Positions 1 through 8,985 are shown, counted from the first letter of the stretch. The stretch: DNA of 64,000 nt from Streptomyces sp. NBC_00510 (GCA_036013505.1 CP107851.1:1-64000), one strand, 5' to 3'. The notes: generated by a model not told the origin, from the sequence alone. Numbers and translations: made by a program.

Positions 1-310
1 ACCACAGCGCTGCGCGCTGTGCAAGGGAAGCCCACCGCTTCGCGGTGGGCTGGACCGCTCGCTGCGCTCGGCGGGTGCGGTCCGCTTCGCGGACCGCCAA
101 CCCCTCCACTTCGTTTCGGGGTTGGGCCCCGCGCTTGCGGGGCTGGCCTCACTTCGTTCAGCCTGCCCCTTTGCGGGCCCTGGTGGGCTTCCGCTTCGCT
201 CCAGCCCACTTCCTGGCCCTGACTCGTGCTCAGGGTCAGGCGCGCTGCGCTTGCCTGACTGGCTCTCGGCTTCGCCTCAAGCCTTGGGGCCCGCTGACGC
301 GGGCCCGGCT
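1..310. repeat. Telomere-like palindrome array of a linear replicon
   Basis: The sequence is a chain of GC-rich inverted repeats with tiny loops. Examples are arms 4-10/14-20 with loop TGC, arms 30-38/42-50 with loop TTC, arms 77-85/89-97 with loop TTC, and arms 97-104/118-125. The opening ACCACAGCGC-TGC-GCGCTGT closely resembles palindrome II of archetypal Streptomyces telomeres, which follows a first palindrome of about 13 nt. That first palindrome would lie just outside the window. In such replicons these structures are patched by terminal-protein-primed synthesis. No tap/tpg genes are visible in the window. Seen: the palindromes. Inferred: that this is a replicon end. Confidence 0.75.
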
Positions 311-1031
311 GGCTACGAGGGGTGTGAGGTGGTGGGCGCCTTTGAGTGATGCAGCATGTAGAGATGGGAAAACGGGCCACCCCCCTCAGAGGACAGGCCC
401 GCTCCCCCGGCCGGAGTGACCGGCATGCTTGCACCACATAGCGGCCGCTGACATCACCTCACACACCCCACAGCGGCTCCTGACGGAGCCACACCCGCAC
501 AGCCCCTCCCCTCAGGAAACCCCCACGCGGCCCCACAGACGCCCAACACCCCACCCCAGCCGCTCGCAGCCCCACACAGACGCTCACAAGCCACGGCCCG
601 CCCCGCCCCCACCACCGCCCCACACCGGGCCCAACAGCCCGGCAACCCCACGCACCCACCACCCAGCACAGCGCCCCGCCGGCCCGCCCAGACCGGGAAA
701 GGGCAAGCCCACACCCCAGGCCAACCATACCCACCACAAAACGCCAGGGAATTAGGAGAAGTCAGAACCCGTCACCGGGCCGCATAGCCGCTTGACCAGG
801 CCATACGCGGACGGACGTTGGCGTCCGCCGCAGGTGATGGCGCACGTATTGGCGCAGGTGATGGCGCAGGTGATGGCGCAGGTCCGGCTCGTACTGACGG
901 ACCGTCAAAAAGAAGTGTCCACGAGATCGCCAAATCGGCTGGAGGGCAGACCACCGAGTCTGTATGTTCTTATCGAAGGTAACTCCGGTGGCACGGAGGA
1001 GCCCGAACCGTCGTCAAGCGAAGGGCATGCA
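311..1031. other. Subterminal region without a convincing gene
   Basis: The stretch is C-rich and low in complexity (about 480-740), with many CCCCAC-type runs. Open frames here lack a ribosome-binding site and normal codon structure. From 835 to 880 the unit GCGCAGGTGATG is repeated about three times in tandem. I see no gene. Confidence 0.5.
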
Positions 1032-1376
1032 GTGGAAATCGTGATCTCTGCGGGAGTCGTCCGGCAGGCTGAGCAGGCTCCGGACACCCCCGAGGCGCGG
1101 CAGGCGCGAGTCATCGTCAACCTCCTGCCGACTCCGGCCCTGCTGGTCAAGGCCCGCGTCGTGCACCACGAGGACGAGGGTTACACCGGCATTCGGTTCG
1201 ACACGAGCGCCGGGCCGGTTGTCCTGATGATGCCGGTCGAAGCCGGGTTCGAGTACCACGTGGTTCACGAGACCGACGAGGGCCCGAACATCCTGCGCAG
1301 CTACCCGGGCGCGCTTCGGCCGCAGGCAGTGGCGTTCCGGCTCGCGGAGTACATGCGCCAGCAGTTCGGCCAGTGA
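1032..1376 (+). CDS. Hypothetical protein, 114 aa
   Basis: Not recognised. The frame is open from 792, but the first part is the tandem GCGCAGGTGATG repeat, which reads as a spurious extension. I prefer the GTG at 1032 because GAAGGG lies 7-8 nt before it. The product is acidic at its C-terminus, has no obvious membrane segment, and contains a hydrophobic stretch (LLPTPALLVKARVV) followed by a motif HHEDEGYTGIRFDT. It is followed after 67 nt by another small gene on the same strand, so the two are probably cotranscribed. Confidence 0.5.
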   Translation: MEIVISAGVVRQAEQAPDTPEARQARVIVNLLPTPALLVKARVVHHEDEGYTGIRFDTSAGPVVLMMPVEAGFEYHVVHETDEGPNILRSYPGALRPQAVAFRLAEYMRQQFGQ

Positions 1377-1443
1377 TCACCCGGCGGGCCGTGCGGACCG
1401 GGCGGCCCGCCGCCCCCACCCAGCCTTTCCAGAAGGAGGCACC

Positions 1444-1968
1444 ATGTCGGAGCTCACCACCATCCACCCCGCCCGCATCGAGACCAAGCCGGTCACCGAC
1501 AACGAGCGGGAGCAGGCCGAAGCCGGGTTTGGCCGGCTGCTGGCCCAGACCGAGCACGCCGCCGCACTCGGCGGAAGGCTGCCCCTATGGGCGCGGCGCG
1601 CACGCGAGGTCTTCACCCTCGGTTGGGCACTCGGCGTCCGCTACGGCCACACCGGCCCCGCTCTGGCTCACATGCCGGTGACCGACGAGGAAGCCGCCGT
1701 AGCGCTCACCCCGATGGCGAAGCGTGTTGGCGACGGCCGCGCGCCAGACCTGGGCGAACTGGTCGAGTACCACGGCTCACTCACCAGCCGTCACGGCCGC
1801 TACTGGATCACCGACATTCGGGGCACCATCTCCCATGCCGGCGCGGCCTATCTCGGTTACCGGCTGTCCGAGATGCGCGAAGACCGATACGTGACCGTCG
1901 TTAGCAACGTGCGCCGGGTGAGCATCACCCCGCTCGGAGTGTTCGGAACGCTGGAGTTCGACCGGTAA
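1444..1968 (+). CDS. Hypothetical protein, 174 aa
   Basis: Not recognised. The ATG is preceded by a strong Shine-Dalgarno sequence (AGAAGGAGG). Codon use is normal and the protein looks soluble: a helical N-terminal half (DNEREQAEAGFGRLL) and a beta-rich C-terminal half (RYWITDIRGTISHAGAAYLG) suggest a compact two-part domain. It lies between the preceding small gene and the DUF932-like gene, in the plasmid-type part of the window. No function can be assigned. Confidence 0.6.
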   Translation: MSELTTIHPARIETKPVTDNEREQAEAGFGRLLAQTEHAAALGGRLPLWARRAREVFTLGWALGVRYGHTGPALAHMPVTDEEAAVALTPMAKRVGDGRAPDLGELVEYHGSLTSRHGRYWITDIRGTISHAGAAYLGYRLSEMREDRYVTVVSNVRRVSITPLGVFGTLEFDR

Positions 1969-2011
1969 CAGCCCAGGTCAGCAAGGGTGCGGGGCCACCA
2001 GAAAAAAACCG

Positions 2012-2047
2012 GTGACCCCGCCCCATAAAGAGCGTATTATCGAAGAC
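2012..2047 (+). promoter_or_regulatory. Promoter with shared TATTATCGAAG motif, copy 1
   Basis: GTGACC at 2012-2017 is a -35 element, followed by 17 bp and TATTAT at 2035-2040 as the -10 element, then CGAAGACG. The same arrangement stands before the ParB-like gene (5934-5968) and the triple-HTH gene (11182-11215). The downstream CGAAG is conserved in all three and may be an operator or start-site element. Confidence 0.65.
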
Positions 2048-2108
2048 GTTCGACGGGTGGCACCGCCGGACACCGAACCAACGTCAACGCACGAGAGGAA
2101 CCCACCTC

Positions 2109-3272
2109 ATGACCCACCAGCAGAACCAGCCCCAGTCCCCCGCCGCCACCACCGCCGCGCGTAACGCGTCGCTCGCGGACCTCGCGGGCCTGCTCAAGTC
2201 GCAGCAGGCCGACAAGGTCGACGTCGTGGCCCCCGCCGCCGCGCTCACCGCCCACGGCGGACAGATCGTGGTGCAGGGCGTGGCCCCCGTTCTGTCCACA
2301 GGCGGCGTCACGCTCGCCGACGGCACCTACCGGCCCACCCAGGTGGCCGACGAGGGGATCGCCGACAAGCTGCGCATCCCGCTCGCCTACCTGCGACGCA
2401 TGCGCGCCGAGAACCTGCCGCTGTTCGATCTGAACGTGTCCGGCTGGCTGGAGGCCGACCCGTCCCGCCGATTCCTGCTGCGCACGTTCCGCAGCGCCGA
2501 GGAGGGCACGCCGGGCGTGCTGCGCGCGCTGCTGTCGGACAGCTACCGCGTGATCGACAACTTCGACATTCTCACGGCCGCACTCAACGGCGTGCAGCAG
2601 TCCGGGCACGAGGTGAACATCACCGGCTGTGACCTGACCGACCGCCGCATGCTGGTGCGCGTGGAGTCCGAGCACGTCCACGTGCACGCCCCCCAGCTGC
2701 TCAAGGGATACCGCTCCCCGTTCACCGGCCAGACCGGGGACGAACTGCCGATCGTGTCGGCAGGGTTCGTGATCTCCAACAGCGAAGTCGGTTCCGGGGC
2801 GTTCACCATCACCCCGCGCATCGTGGTCCAGATCTGCCGCAACGGCATGCAGATGGGGCACGACGCGCTCAAGGCCGTGCACCTGGGCACCAAGCTGGAA
2901 GCCGGTGTCATCCGCTGGAGTGCCGACACCGAGTCCAAAACGCTGGACCTGATCACCGCCCGCGCCCGCGACGCAGTGGCCACCTTCATGGACCGCGCAT
3001 ACCTGGAGGCCAAGCTCCGCGAACTCGAGGAGCAGGCCGGGGCCCCGGTCAAGGACCCCGCCGCCGCGATCGAGTTCGTCGCGAAGAAGCTGCGGTACAC
3101 CGACAGCGTGCGTGAGTCGGTGTTCGCCCACTTCATCCACGGCGGACAGGTCACCGCCAGCGGCGTGATGCAGGCCATCACCGCCACCGCCCAGACGCTG
3201 ACCGACGCCGACGCCGCCCACGAACTGGAAGGAACCGCGCTCACCGCCATGGCGATGGTCCCCACCGCCTGA
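2109..3272 (+). CDS. DUF932-like plasmid/phage protein, 387 aa
   Basis: The length and pattern fit the DUF932 family of plasmid and phage proteins: an N-terminal start near residue 20, a central segment with LRTFRS and LSDSYRVIDN, then GFVISNSEVGSGAFTITPRIVVQICRNG reading as two short runs (GFVISNSEVGSG, FTITPRIVVQICRNG). The family often sits near plasmid replication or stabilisation genes, and its biochemistry is not established. The start ATG has GAGAGGAA upstream. The gene has its own promoter at 2012-2047 with a leader of about 60 nt. Codon use is clean over the full length. Confidence 0.75.
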   Translation: MTHQQNQPQSPAATTAARNASLADLAGLLKSQQADKVDVVAPAAALTAHGGQIVVQGVAPVLSTGGVTLADGTYRPTQVADEGIADKLRIPLAYLRRMRAENLPLFDLNVSGWLEADPSRRFLLRTFRSAEEGTPGVLRALLSDSYRVIDNFDILTAALNGVQQSGHEVNITGCDLTDRRMLVRVESEHVHVHAPQLLKGYRSPFTGQTGDELPIVSAGFVISNSEVGSGAFTITPRIVVQICRNGMQMGHDALKAVHLGTKLEAGVIRWSADTESKTLDLITARARDAVATFMDRAYLEAKLRELEEQAGAPVKDPAAAIEFVAKKLRYTDSVRESVFAHFIHGGQVTASGVMQAITATAQTLTDADAAHELEGTALTAMAMVPTA

Positions 3273-3736
3273 CAGACCCCCGGTGCGCCGCCACCCCCCG
3301 GCGGCGCACCCGGCCCTACCCCCTCCCGGGGCCGGTGCCCCCAGGCCCCCGGGGCGGTGCGACGGCCGCCCCCGGGGAGCCCGCGGGCGGCGGCCGGGCA
3401 CGGCCCGGCCGGGGGAGCTCCCCGGGGCCGGAGGGGATGCGAGTTCCCCGCGCTGACGGCGAGTTCCCCGCCCACCGAGCCGTTCGGTCCGAGTCCCCCC
3501 GCCCACCGGGCGAGTTCCCCGCGCTCCCCCGCCCCGTGGAGGGGCACACCCCCCATGCCGAGGGCCGCCACCTCAACCCGCTGTTACAGCGCACCGTCCG
3601 GGAGGCCACCGGTGGAAGCGTCGCCGGTCTGACTGACTCCCCGCACACGCGGGGACAACCCTGGGAAGCAGTTGGTCGCTCCCAGCCGAGCTGTCGTCGC
3701 CAGGCAGCACTTCGCTACGCCGCCCGTTGCCCTGGT
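3273..3736. other. Intergenic region, GC-rich, no gene
   Basis: The stretch contains several repeats of GAGTTCCCCGC (3440-3530) and runs of five to six C or G that can fold strongly. A single CTCCCCGC-ACAC-GCGGGG hairpin at about 3637-3655 looks like one type I-E CRISPR repeat, but no second copy follows. No gene is supported. The hairpins could end transcription of the DUF932-like gene and of the convergent pentapeptide gene. Confidence 0.5.
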
Positions 3737-4864
3737 TCACCGGGGCAGGTCGTGGGTTGACTGCGGAGTCAGCGGCGGGGCGTCGGCCCCGGCAGTGACC
3801 ACGTCCGTGGCTGTGGGGTCGAACCCTGACGGCCAGATCGTGGTCGCGTCAGCCACCGCCCCGGTCAGGCCGGCAACGCTCGGGTCGGTGCCCGCGAGGT
3901 CCGCGCCCCGTAGATCGGCCAGCTCGAACCGTGCGCCTTTGACCACTGCACCCGTCAGGTCGGCTCCGGACAGGTCCGCAGCACGCAGGTCCGCTCCCTC
4001 CAGCCGCGCGTGCCACAACACCGCCGTCCGCAGGTCGGCCTGGCGGAGGTCGGCGTTGATGAGCACGGCACCGGCCAGGAAAATGCCGGTCAGATCAGCA
4101 CGTCGCAGGTCGGCCCCGTTCAGGCCCGCGTCGGTGAGGTCGCTGTAGTGCAGGTCGGCGTCGACAAGGTCGGCGAAGACCAGCCGGGCCCGGCGAAGGT
4201 CGGTTCGGTCCAGGCGCAGTTCCTGGAAGTACGGCGTGCGCGCCCTACGGCCGAGCACGGTCATCGCCGCCTGGCGGTCCGGGGATCGCAGGGACAGCGG
4301 TTCTTCCCCGCCGTACGTGCGGGCCAGCTCGCCTTTGCGTGCCGCATCGCGGGGAGTCGGCCGCTCGCCAAGCGGGGCGGCCGGCCCGGTGCGTTTCACA
4401 AAGGAGCACAACACCTCCGCGATCGGCCCGCGGTCGGCAACAGAATCCCGGGCGATGCGCTCAAGGGCATAGACCGCACCGATCCGTACCTCCGGGCTGG
4501 CGCTGCCCAGCTGCTCCACGGCCGCCGTGAAACGCTGAGTGAGATGCCCTTGCCGGCTGACATCAAGCTGGCGCCAGGTGAAGAAAGCGCCGATCAGCAG
4601 GGCCACACCCGCCAGCCCCTGCAACAGCGTGGCCCGGATGTCATTGACCGCCTTCGCCCGGTCTGCAGCGGGCGTCGCGGGAGCGTCCCAGCTCAGCAGA
4701 TACCGCGGTGCCACCACCGTGACGAAGACGACCAACAGCACGCTGCCGCTCACCACGGCCAGCCCTGTCAGCCAAGGCCGGGCAACACGCTGCGACCCAG
4801 GACGCAGCACCTCCCGTACGGGATGCCCAGGCAGAACCCTGTACCGCTCCGACGCCCTCGCCAT
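3737..4864 (-). CDS. Pentapeptide-repeat membrane protein, 375 aa
   Basis: Two hydrophobic helices near the N-terminus (about residues 30-55 around LTGLAVVSGSVLLVVFVTVV, and about 83-98 LLQGLAGVALLIGAFF) are followed by RQLDVSRQGHLTQRF, which is common in this family. From about residue 220 to 340 the protein is built of pentapeptide repeats of the A(D/N)Lxx type (LRRADLTG, LRQADLRT, LRAADLSG). These form a right-handed quadrilateral beta-helix. The pentapeptide part is inferred to face the cytoplasm. The role is unknown; such proteins are widespread in Streptomyces. It converges on the DUF932-like gene. Confidence 0.85.
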   Translation of the reverse strand: MARASERYRVLPGHPVREVLRPGSQRVARPWLTGLAVVSGSVLLVVFVTVVAPRYLLSWDAPATPAADRAKAVNDIRATLLQGLAGVALLIGAFFTWRQLDVSRQGHLTQRFTAAVEQLGSASPEVRIGAVYALERIARDSVADRGPIAEVLCSFVKRTGPAAPLGERPTPRDAARKGELARTYGGEEPLSLRSPDRQAAMTVLGRRARTPYFQELRLDRTDLRRARLVFADLVDADLHYSDLTDAGLNGADLRRADLTGIFLAGAVLINADLRQADLRTAVLWHARLEGADLRAADLSGADLTGAVVKGARFELADLRGADLAGTDPSVAGLTGAVADATTIWPSGFDPTATDVVTAGADAPPLTPQSTHDLPR

Positions 4865-5238
4865 CCCCCATCACTCCCCGCCCACGCTCGCCGCACAGCA
4901 AGGAGATGCGCCGTAGGAGCTGTCCCCAAACACCCACCCAGAACAATCCCCACCGTCTCCGGAACCCTTGCAAAACCACAAGTGCACCGCATCCCGAACT
5001 ACACGGCCACTACCGCCCACTCCACGACCAGCCCCACTCCTGACGCCGTCCCGCAACAAAGCGGACGCCCATACCGCTGGTGCGAACCCGTCTCCCGCCG
5101 TGAATCCGCCTCACTTATTTGGTCCGAGTACCTGGAGTTCGCCCCGCCCCCGAACGGCAAGCGCGGAAAGGGCGAGGCCACCGCCTTGTCCATGCGGCCC
5201 TACTACGCGCCCGGCACCAGGCCACAGGACACCCCGCC
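4865..5238. other. Intergenic region upstream of the pentapeptide gene
   Basis: No frame here has both a ribosome-binding site and coding character. A segment at 5095-5300 in one frame (SEYLEFAPPPNGKRGKG) looks like a protein piece but has neither a start nor a clear continuation, so it may be a remnant of the next entry. Confidence 0.4.
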
Positions 5239-5593
5239 GTGGCGGCAAGCAGCCCCGCCGGGACCCGCCCCGCCCGCCGTTCCGGCACTGGAGGAGGAGC
5301 AGCGGACGGGAACCCGACGGCCCTGGCCCCCTGTTCCGGCTGCACCCGACTGTTCCGGTTCGACCCCCAGCGGGTGGCGTCCATCGCGATCGACCCGGCC
5401 ACTGGCACCTACCCGGTGCCCGAGAGATGGCCCCACCGCACGCTGTACCCGGTCTGCCACTTCTGCGCGCGCCGCGCCAACATCCAGCGCCGCAAGCACG
5501 GCCTGCCGCTGGGCCACGAGAACGACACCTTCGACGACCTCATGCGGCGGCCGACAGCGCCAGAGTTCGGTGGAACGAGGACGGCCGCTGTAG
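5239..5593 (+). pseudogene. Zinc-ribbon-like protein, frame-damaged
   Basis: One frame reads CSGCTRLFRFDP, then about 40 residues later CHFCARRANIQRRKHGLP, giving a CxxC...CxxC arrangement like the small zinc-binding proteins common on actinomycete plasmids and phages. The best Shine-Dalgarno (GGAGGAGGAGC at 5291) is not followed by a start in that frame. The only in-frame starts lie upstream (GTG 5239, ATG 5119), and the frame runs on without a normal stop. I infer one or more small indels. The function may be nucleic-acid binding, but this is not shown. Confidence 0.4.
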
Positions 5594-5702
5594 CCCGCCG
5601 GCCCACCCGGCCCGGCCCCGCACCCCCTGACCGCACGCATTTCACCGAATTCGCTTTTCGATATTCCGTAATTCCCTTGACGAATTCCCGGAGAGGTCCC
5701 CC

Positions 5703-5894
5703 ATGCGAAGATTCCGCCTGCCCCGGCTCCTGCGACCCGCGCCTGTCACACCCGCCCCGGCTGCTCCGGTCGACCGCCGCTGCCTGGACTGCGGCAGACC
5801 CGGCACCGAACAGGTGGCCACGCTCCCCCGCGTCCACGGCGCGCCCCGGCCGGTGTTCGCCTCCCGGCCCCACGCGGCCCGGCACCGCATCTGA
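5703..5894 (+). CDS. Small CxxC protein, 63 aa
   Basis: The ATG is preceded by GGAGAGG. The product has an Arg/Pro-rich N-terminus (MRRFRLPRLLRP) and one CxxC pair (RRCLDCGRPG). It could be half of a zinc ribbon or a short DNA-binding protein. It lies 40-60 nt upstream of the second copy of the shared promoter, so it ends its own transcription unit. No homologue is recognised. Confidence 0.4.
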   Translation: MRRFRLPRLLRPAPVTPAPAAPVDRRCLDCGRPGTEQVATLPRVHGAPRPVFASRPHAARHRI

Positions 5895-5933
5895 CCAGGC
5901 CCGTTACGGGGGTGGGGACGGACAGAAAATCAT

Positions 5934-5970
5934 TCGACCCCACCCCGGTAAATGCGTATTATCGAAGATG
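5934..5970 (+). promoter_or_regulatory. Promoter with shared TATTATCGAAG motif, copy 2
   Basis: TCGACC at 5934-5939 (-35), 17 bp, TATTAT at 5957-5962 (-10), then CGAAGATG. It matches copy 1 (2012) in all elements and stands 53 bp before the ParB-like start at 6023. Confidence 0.65.
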
Positions 5971-6022
5971 TCGGGAGAGGCACCCGGCGTCCGAACCACC
6001 GTCACAGAAGAGGAGAGCCATC

Positions 6023-6530
6023 ATGGCCACTGCGACCAAGGCCCGAAGGCCGCGCCCCCGGCCGACGACGTGACCGAGAAGCCCGACGCCGCCACAGCCC
6101 CCGCCGAGGCGTTCGGCACCACGTGGACGCTCCAGGACATCGACCCGTCCCACCTCGTTCGAGACGAGGCCAGCGCGCGGCCCGACACGCCGCCGGACGC
6201 GGCCCTGATCGCCTCGATCAAGGCCATCGGGGTTCAGGAGGTCGTCGGCGTGCGGCCCCGCCCGGACGGCACCTTCGGCGTCTTCAAGGGCTGGCGTCGC
6301 TCCCAGGCCGCCCAGCTCGCCAACGACAGCGCGGAGGCCGAGAACCGGCCCCCTGCATAGCGTCGCCTGCGCGGTGCACGCCGACCTGGTCGGCCGCGAC
6401 GCCGCCACCCGGCTGCTGTCGCTGCTGGAGAACGACCAGCGCGAGGGCATGACCGAGCGCGACAAGGCCCGCCGTCGAACAGATCGCGCTCGCAATGAGC
6501 GACGCCGAACTCACCCAGGCCGCAGGCGTG
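6023..6530 (+). pseudogene. ParB-like nuclease-domain protein, frameshifted and truncated
   Basis: ATG 6023 has GAGGAGAG upstream. The pieces, read across three frames, give a ParB/Spo0J-type N-terminal domain: DIDPSHLVRDE, then VGVRPRPDGTFGVFKGWRRS, then HADLVGRDAATRLLSLLEND and GMTERDKAR, ending near AMSDAELTQAAG. Frame changes occur at about 6053 (in GCGCCCCCGG), about 6360 and about 6475. ParB-family proteins bind centromere-like sites in plasmid partition. After about 170 residues the match stops and an unrelated sequence begins, so even with the indels repaired the C-terminal half is missing. No ParA partner is seen. Confidence 0.65.
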
Positions 6531-6947
6531 CCGGCACGACTGCTCGATCGCGGGTGGCTGGTCTACCAAGGCGAGCAGGTGGCACTCACCGAGGCCGGAC
6601 ACCGCGCGCTGACGGAGTACGACCGACGCTGCGCGGAGCTTGCCGCCCAGCCCTACGGGGTGACGCGCAATCCGCTGGGCGGTGAGTTCCACGACCCGAG
6701 CGAGCCCATCCGCAGGCTGCGGTATGCCGCCACCGGCGCCGAGATCCACCCAGGCGACACCGTCCCCGACGTCTACGGGGAAGCCGTCACCTACCTCGGT
6801 CCGACCATGTCGAGCGCCGACCAGGGCACGACATGGTTCCCCAGCTTCAATGCCCGCCTGCTGTACCCGGACCGGACGCCATGGCTGCTACCGCCCGCCG
6901 AGTTCGGAGCCGTCTACGACCCCGAGCCTCCCGGCATCTACCCCTGA
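6495..6947 (+). CDS. Hypothetical protein joined to the ParB remnant, 150 aa
   Basis: This frame begins with the last 11 residues of the ParB-like domain (ending QAAG) and then reads an unrelated, normally coding segment, including LLDRGWLVYQGEQVALTEAG and FNARLLYPDRTPWLLPP. A GTG at 6528 is an alternative start. The join suggests a deletion between parB and a downstream gene. No domain is recognised apart from a possible winged-helix feel to the first 50 residues. Confidence 0.45.
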   Translation: MSDAELTQAAGVPARLLDRGWLVYQGEQVALTEAGHRALTEYDRRCAELAAQPYGVTRNPLGGEFHDPSEPIRRLRYAATGAEIHPGDTVPDVYGEAVTYLGPTMSSADQGTTWFPSFNARLLYPDRTPWLLPPAEFGAVYDPEPPGIYP

Positions 6948-7071
6948 TCTGCCGCCGCCCCCGCGATCCGGGAGGGATCCGCCATGACTGCCGCACTACG
7001 CGGCCAGCCCGCGTGAACCCCGCCCTCACCGGCTCCACCCGACCGCGCCCACCACCAGAGGAGGAATCCGC

Positions 7072-7775
7072 ATGCCCCGCATCCGCCGGCCCCGTGCGGC
7101 CGACGCGTTCCCCTACGACCTGACCCCGAAGACGAGCGAGGACACGTTCGCCGCGGCCGCCGCGGTCCTCACCGCGCGCGGCTGGATCAACGGCGAGACG
7201 TTCCGCATGCGGCCGACCAGCGTCCGAGCCGATGAGGTCTTTCTCGCCCCGATCGTCGGCGGTAACGACGTCTCCCCCGGCGCCGGTGGCGTCGAATGGC
7301 AGAACCAGGAGCACCGGCACAGGTGGAGCGAGGCCGCACACCACCTGGCCGAAGCGATGACCGGTGCGGGCTGGACAGCTTTCGGCACCACGCTGACCGG
7401 CACTGCGTTCCGCCGCCCCGACGGCCCGGCCACGGCTCTGGTGCCCGAGCCGGTACGGGACGCCGACGACCTTGCCGCCGCGCCGGGCCGGCGCTCCCGT
7501 GCGGCTGCTGGCCATCGCCGCCGAGGAGGGCATCCAGGCCGGACAGCTGGACGAGGCCGTCCTGAGGCAGCGCACGACCGGGCCGCCGACGCCTACAACA
7601 CCGGTGCGCACCCCGAGGTGGACGGAACGGGGCGTACCTGGCCTCCCATGTCGACGCCGAGACGCGAGCCGGACAGATCAACGCGGATGGCCTGGAGGCC
7701 CAGTTGGCCTTTCTGTACGTGCAGTGCACCAGCGAAGCCGCGTTCCGGGCGCTACTGCGCGACCTGACGTCCTGA
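7072..7775 (+). pseudogene. Hypothetical protein with several frameshifts
   Basis: ATG 7072 follows GAGGAGG. The N-terminal ~130 residues are coherent (PYDLTPKTSEDTFAAAAAVL, WSEAAHHLAEAMTGAGW). The reading then moves to a second frame (LLAIAAEEGIQAGQLDEAV, about 7490-7560), a third (EAAHDRAADAYNTGAHPEVD) and a fourth position ending DGLEAQLAFLYVQCTSEAAF at TGA 7773-7775. Rejoined, it would be about 230 aa. The C-terminal helices resemble small plasmid accessory proteins; no function is known. Confidence 0.5.
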
Positions 7776-7839
7776 CCCCCGAGTGGCCCGCCGCGCCGGC
7801 GGCGGGCCACCACCCGCTACTTCCGAAGGAGGCTGCGCC

Positions 7840-8039
7840 ATGGCCCTGTGGCAGCCCTCAACCACTCCCCCTGAAGGCCGCGCCCTGATCGACCTGCTCA
7901 CCCGCCTCCGCGGGATCCACAGCCGCTGCGGTGAGCTCCCCGGCTCGAACGTCGTGAGCGAGATCGAGCAGTGGGCCGACGGGTGGAAAACCGGCAGATC
8001 ACCGACCAGCCGGCACATGACCCCGCAGCCCCGCAGTGA
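7840..8039 (+). pseudogene. Small hypothetical protein, one frameshift
   Basis: ATG 7840 has GAAGGAGG 8 nt upstream. The reading is coherent through GRALIDLLTRLRGIHSRCG and VSEIEQWADGW. It then makes sense in another frame (ENRQITDQPAHDP) up to TGA 8037-8039, which lies just before the next start. The repaired product would be about 66 aa. Function unknown. Confidence 0.45.
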
Positions 8040-8057
8040 CGACCCGGAGGACACGAC

Positions 8058-8466
8058 GTGCCCCGCCTACTTGCCCCCTACGTCGCGCCCGCCGACAAGT
8101 TCTCCTCGTACCCCGTCGAGCTCGCTCTCGGTTCCTGGTCCTACGTCATCGACGACGGCGTCGTCCACGGCCCCGCCTGGTACCCCTTCCACCATGCGGA
8201 GGCGGAAAGAAAGCCGGACCCCTCTCACCCGCCACCTCCCAAGCTCGCCCCAACAGACCGGACGACCCCGGCCAGGGTCCGGATCTCCCCCGACGCCGTA
8301 CCGGTCCCGGGGCAGCGAGTACGTGCTCCTCGGATCCGCCGGCCACCACGTCGAGGCGCTGATGCACCTGTCCGTCGCCCGGCAGGGCGAAGGTGCCATG
8401 GTCCGGCGTCTGCCAACCGCCCGAACCACGGCGACCCGGCTACCTCCCCCGGCGACCGTTCATTGA
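8058..8466 (+). pseudogene. Hypothetical protein, frameshifted
   Basis: GTG 8058 follows CCGGAGG. The N-terminus is coherent (LLAPYVAPADKFSSYPVELA, SWSYVIDDGVVHGP) and the C-terminal part continues in another frame (EYVLLGSAGHHVEALMHLSV) to the stop at 8466. It abuts the convergent gene at 8460. It belongs to the same run of damaged small genes as the previous entries. Confidence 0.45.
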
Positions 8467-8912
8467 GCCAACCCGAGCCACCACTCCGCGACTTGGGCAT
8501 CGATCCGATAGATCATCTGGGCCTTGCCGGTGTCTCCGTCATAGCCGCCCTGCCAGTTCTCGATCGGCCAACGCTTCTCCCCGAACAGGTCGGCAGCAAT
8601 CCGGCTGAGACGTGCGTGTTCATTCCGCTGCTGCTGCTCGTCGAGCCCCGAGCGATTAAGGAGCTCCGCGAACGTGACCGTGTCGCCCGGCTTCGCGGCG
8701 GTGGCCTCGAACAACGCGCGAACTCCGGCCAGGTGCTTGACCTTTCCCCACAGCAGTTCGACTTGCTCACCCGTCCAGCGACCCTGCCGCGGGACGTTCA
8801 CCGCAGCCTCCGTGCCATCAATGTCGGCAAGGAGACCGGTGAGCTTCTCCTGTGCAGCAGCGACGTCAGCGAGGGCATCGACGACCGCTGCCCTCAAGGC
8901 ATCCCGATTCAT
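8460..8912 (-). CDS. Hypothetical protein, 150 aa, next to paired operators
   Basis: ATG 8912 has GGAGGAA upstream. The frame is open further upstream, but that part runs through the inverted-repeat element and is not coding. The N-terminal half is helical (LRAAVVDALADVAAAQEKLT). The C-terminal half reads like a small DNA-binding or restriction-linked domain (FAELLNRSGLDEQQQRNEHA, ending EWWLGLAQ). Two TCGTATACGA palindromes 30 bp apart lie directly upstream, so it is probably under a dimeric repressor, perhaps itself. Confidence 0.6.
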   Translation of the reverse strand: MNRDALRAAVVDALADVAAAQEKLTGLLADIDGTEAAVNVPRQGRWTGEQVELLWGKVKHLAGVRALFEATAAKPGDTVTFAELLNRSGLDEQQQRNEHARLSRIAADLFGEKRWPIENWQGGYDGDTGKAQMIYRIDAQVAEWWLGLAQ

Positions 8913-8925
8913 GACTTCCTCCGGT

Positions 8926-8970
8926 GTCGTATACGACTCTACAAGAGAGTATGGACTCGTATACGACTCC
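8926..8970 (-). promoter_or_regulatory. Paired TCGTATACGACTC operator
   Basis: Perfect palindromes TCGTATACGA lie at 8927-8936 and 8957-8966, each followed by CTC, with centres exactly 30 bp (about three helical turns) apart. They stand 15-55 bp upstream of the ATG at 8912. This arrangement is typical of a repressor that binds two sites cooperatively. Confidence 0.55.
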
Positions 8971-8985
8971 GCAAGTGGGCTTGGT

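Noticed and set aside
429..755. 108-aa plus-strand frame
   Set aside because: Pro/His low-complexity, no ribosome-binding site, lies in the subterminal region.
2037..3506. 489-aa minus-strand frame
   Set aside because: Antisense of the DUF932-like gene; high-GC third-position pattern fits the plus strand.
3637..3655. Single CTCCCCGCACACGCGGGG hairpin resembling a CRISPR repeat
   Set aside because: No second copy at about 61 bp on either side; could be a terminator.
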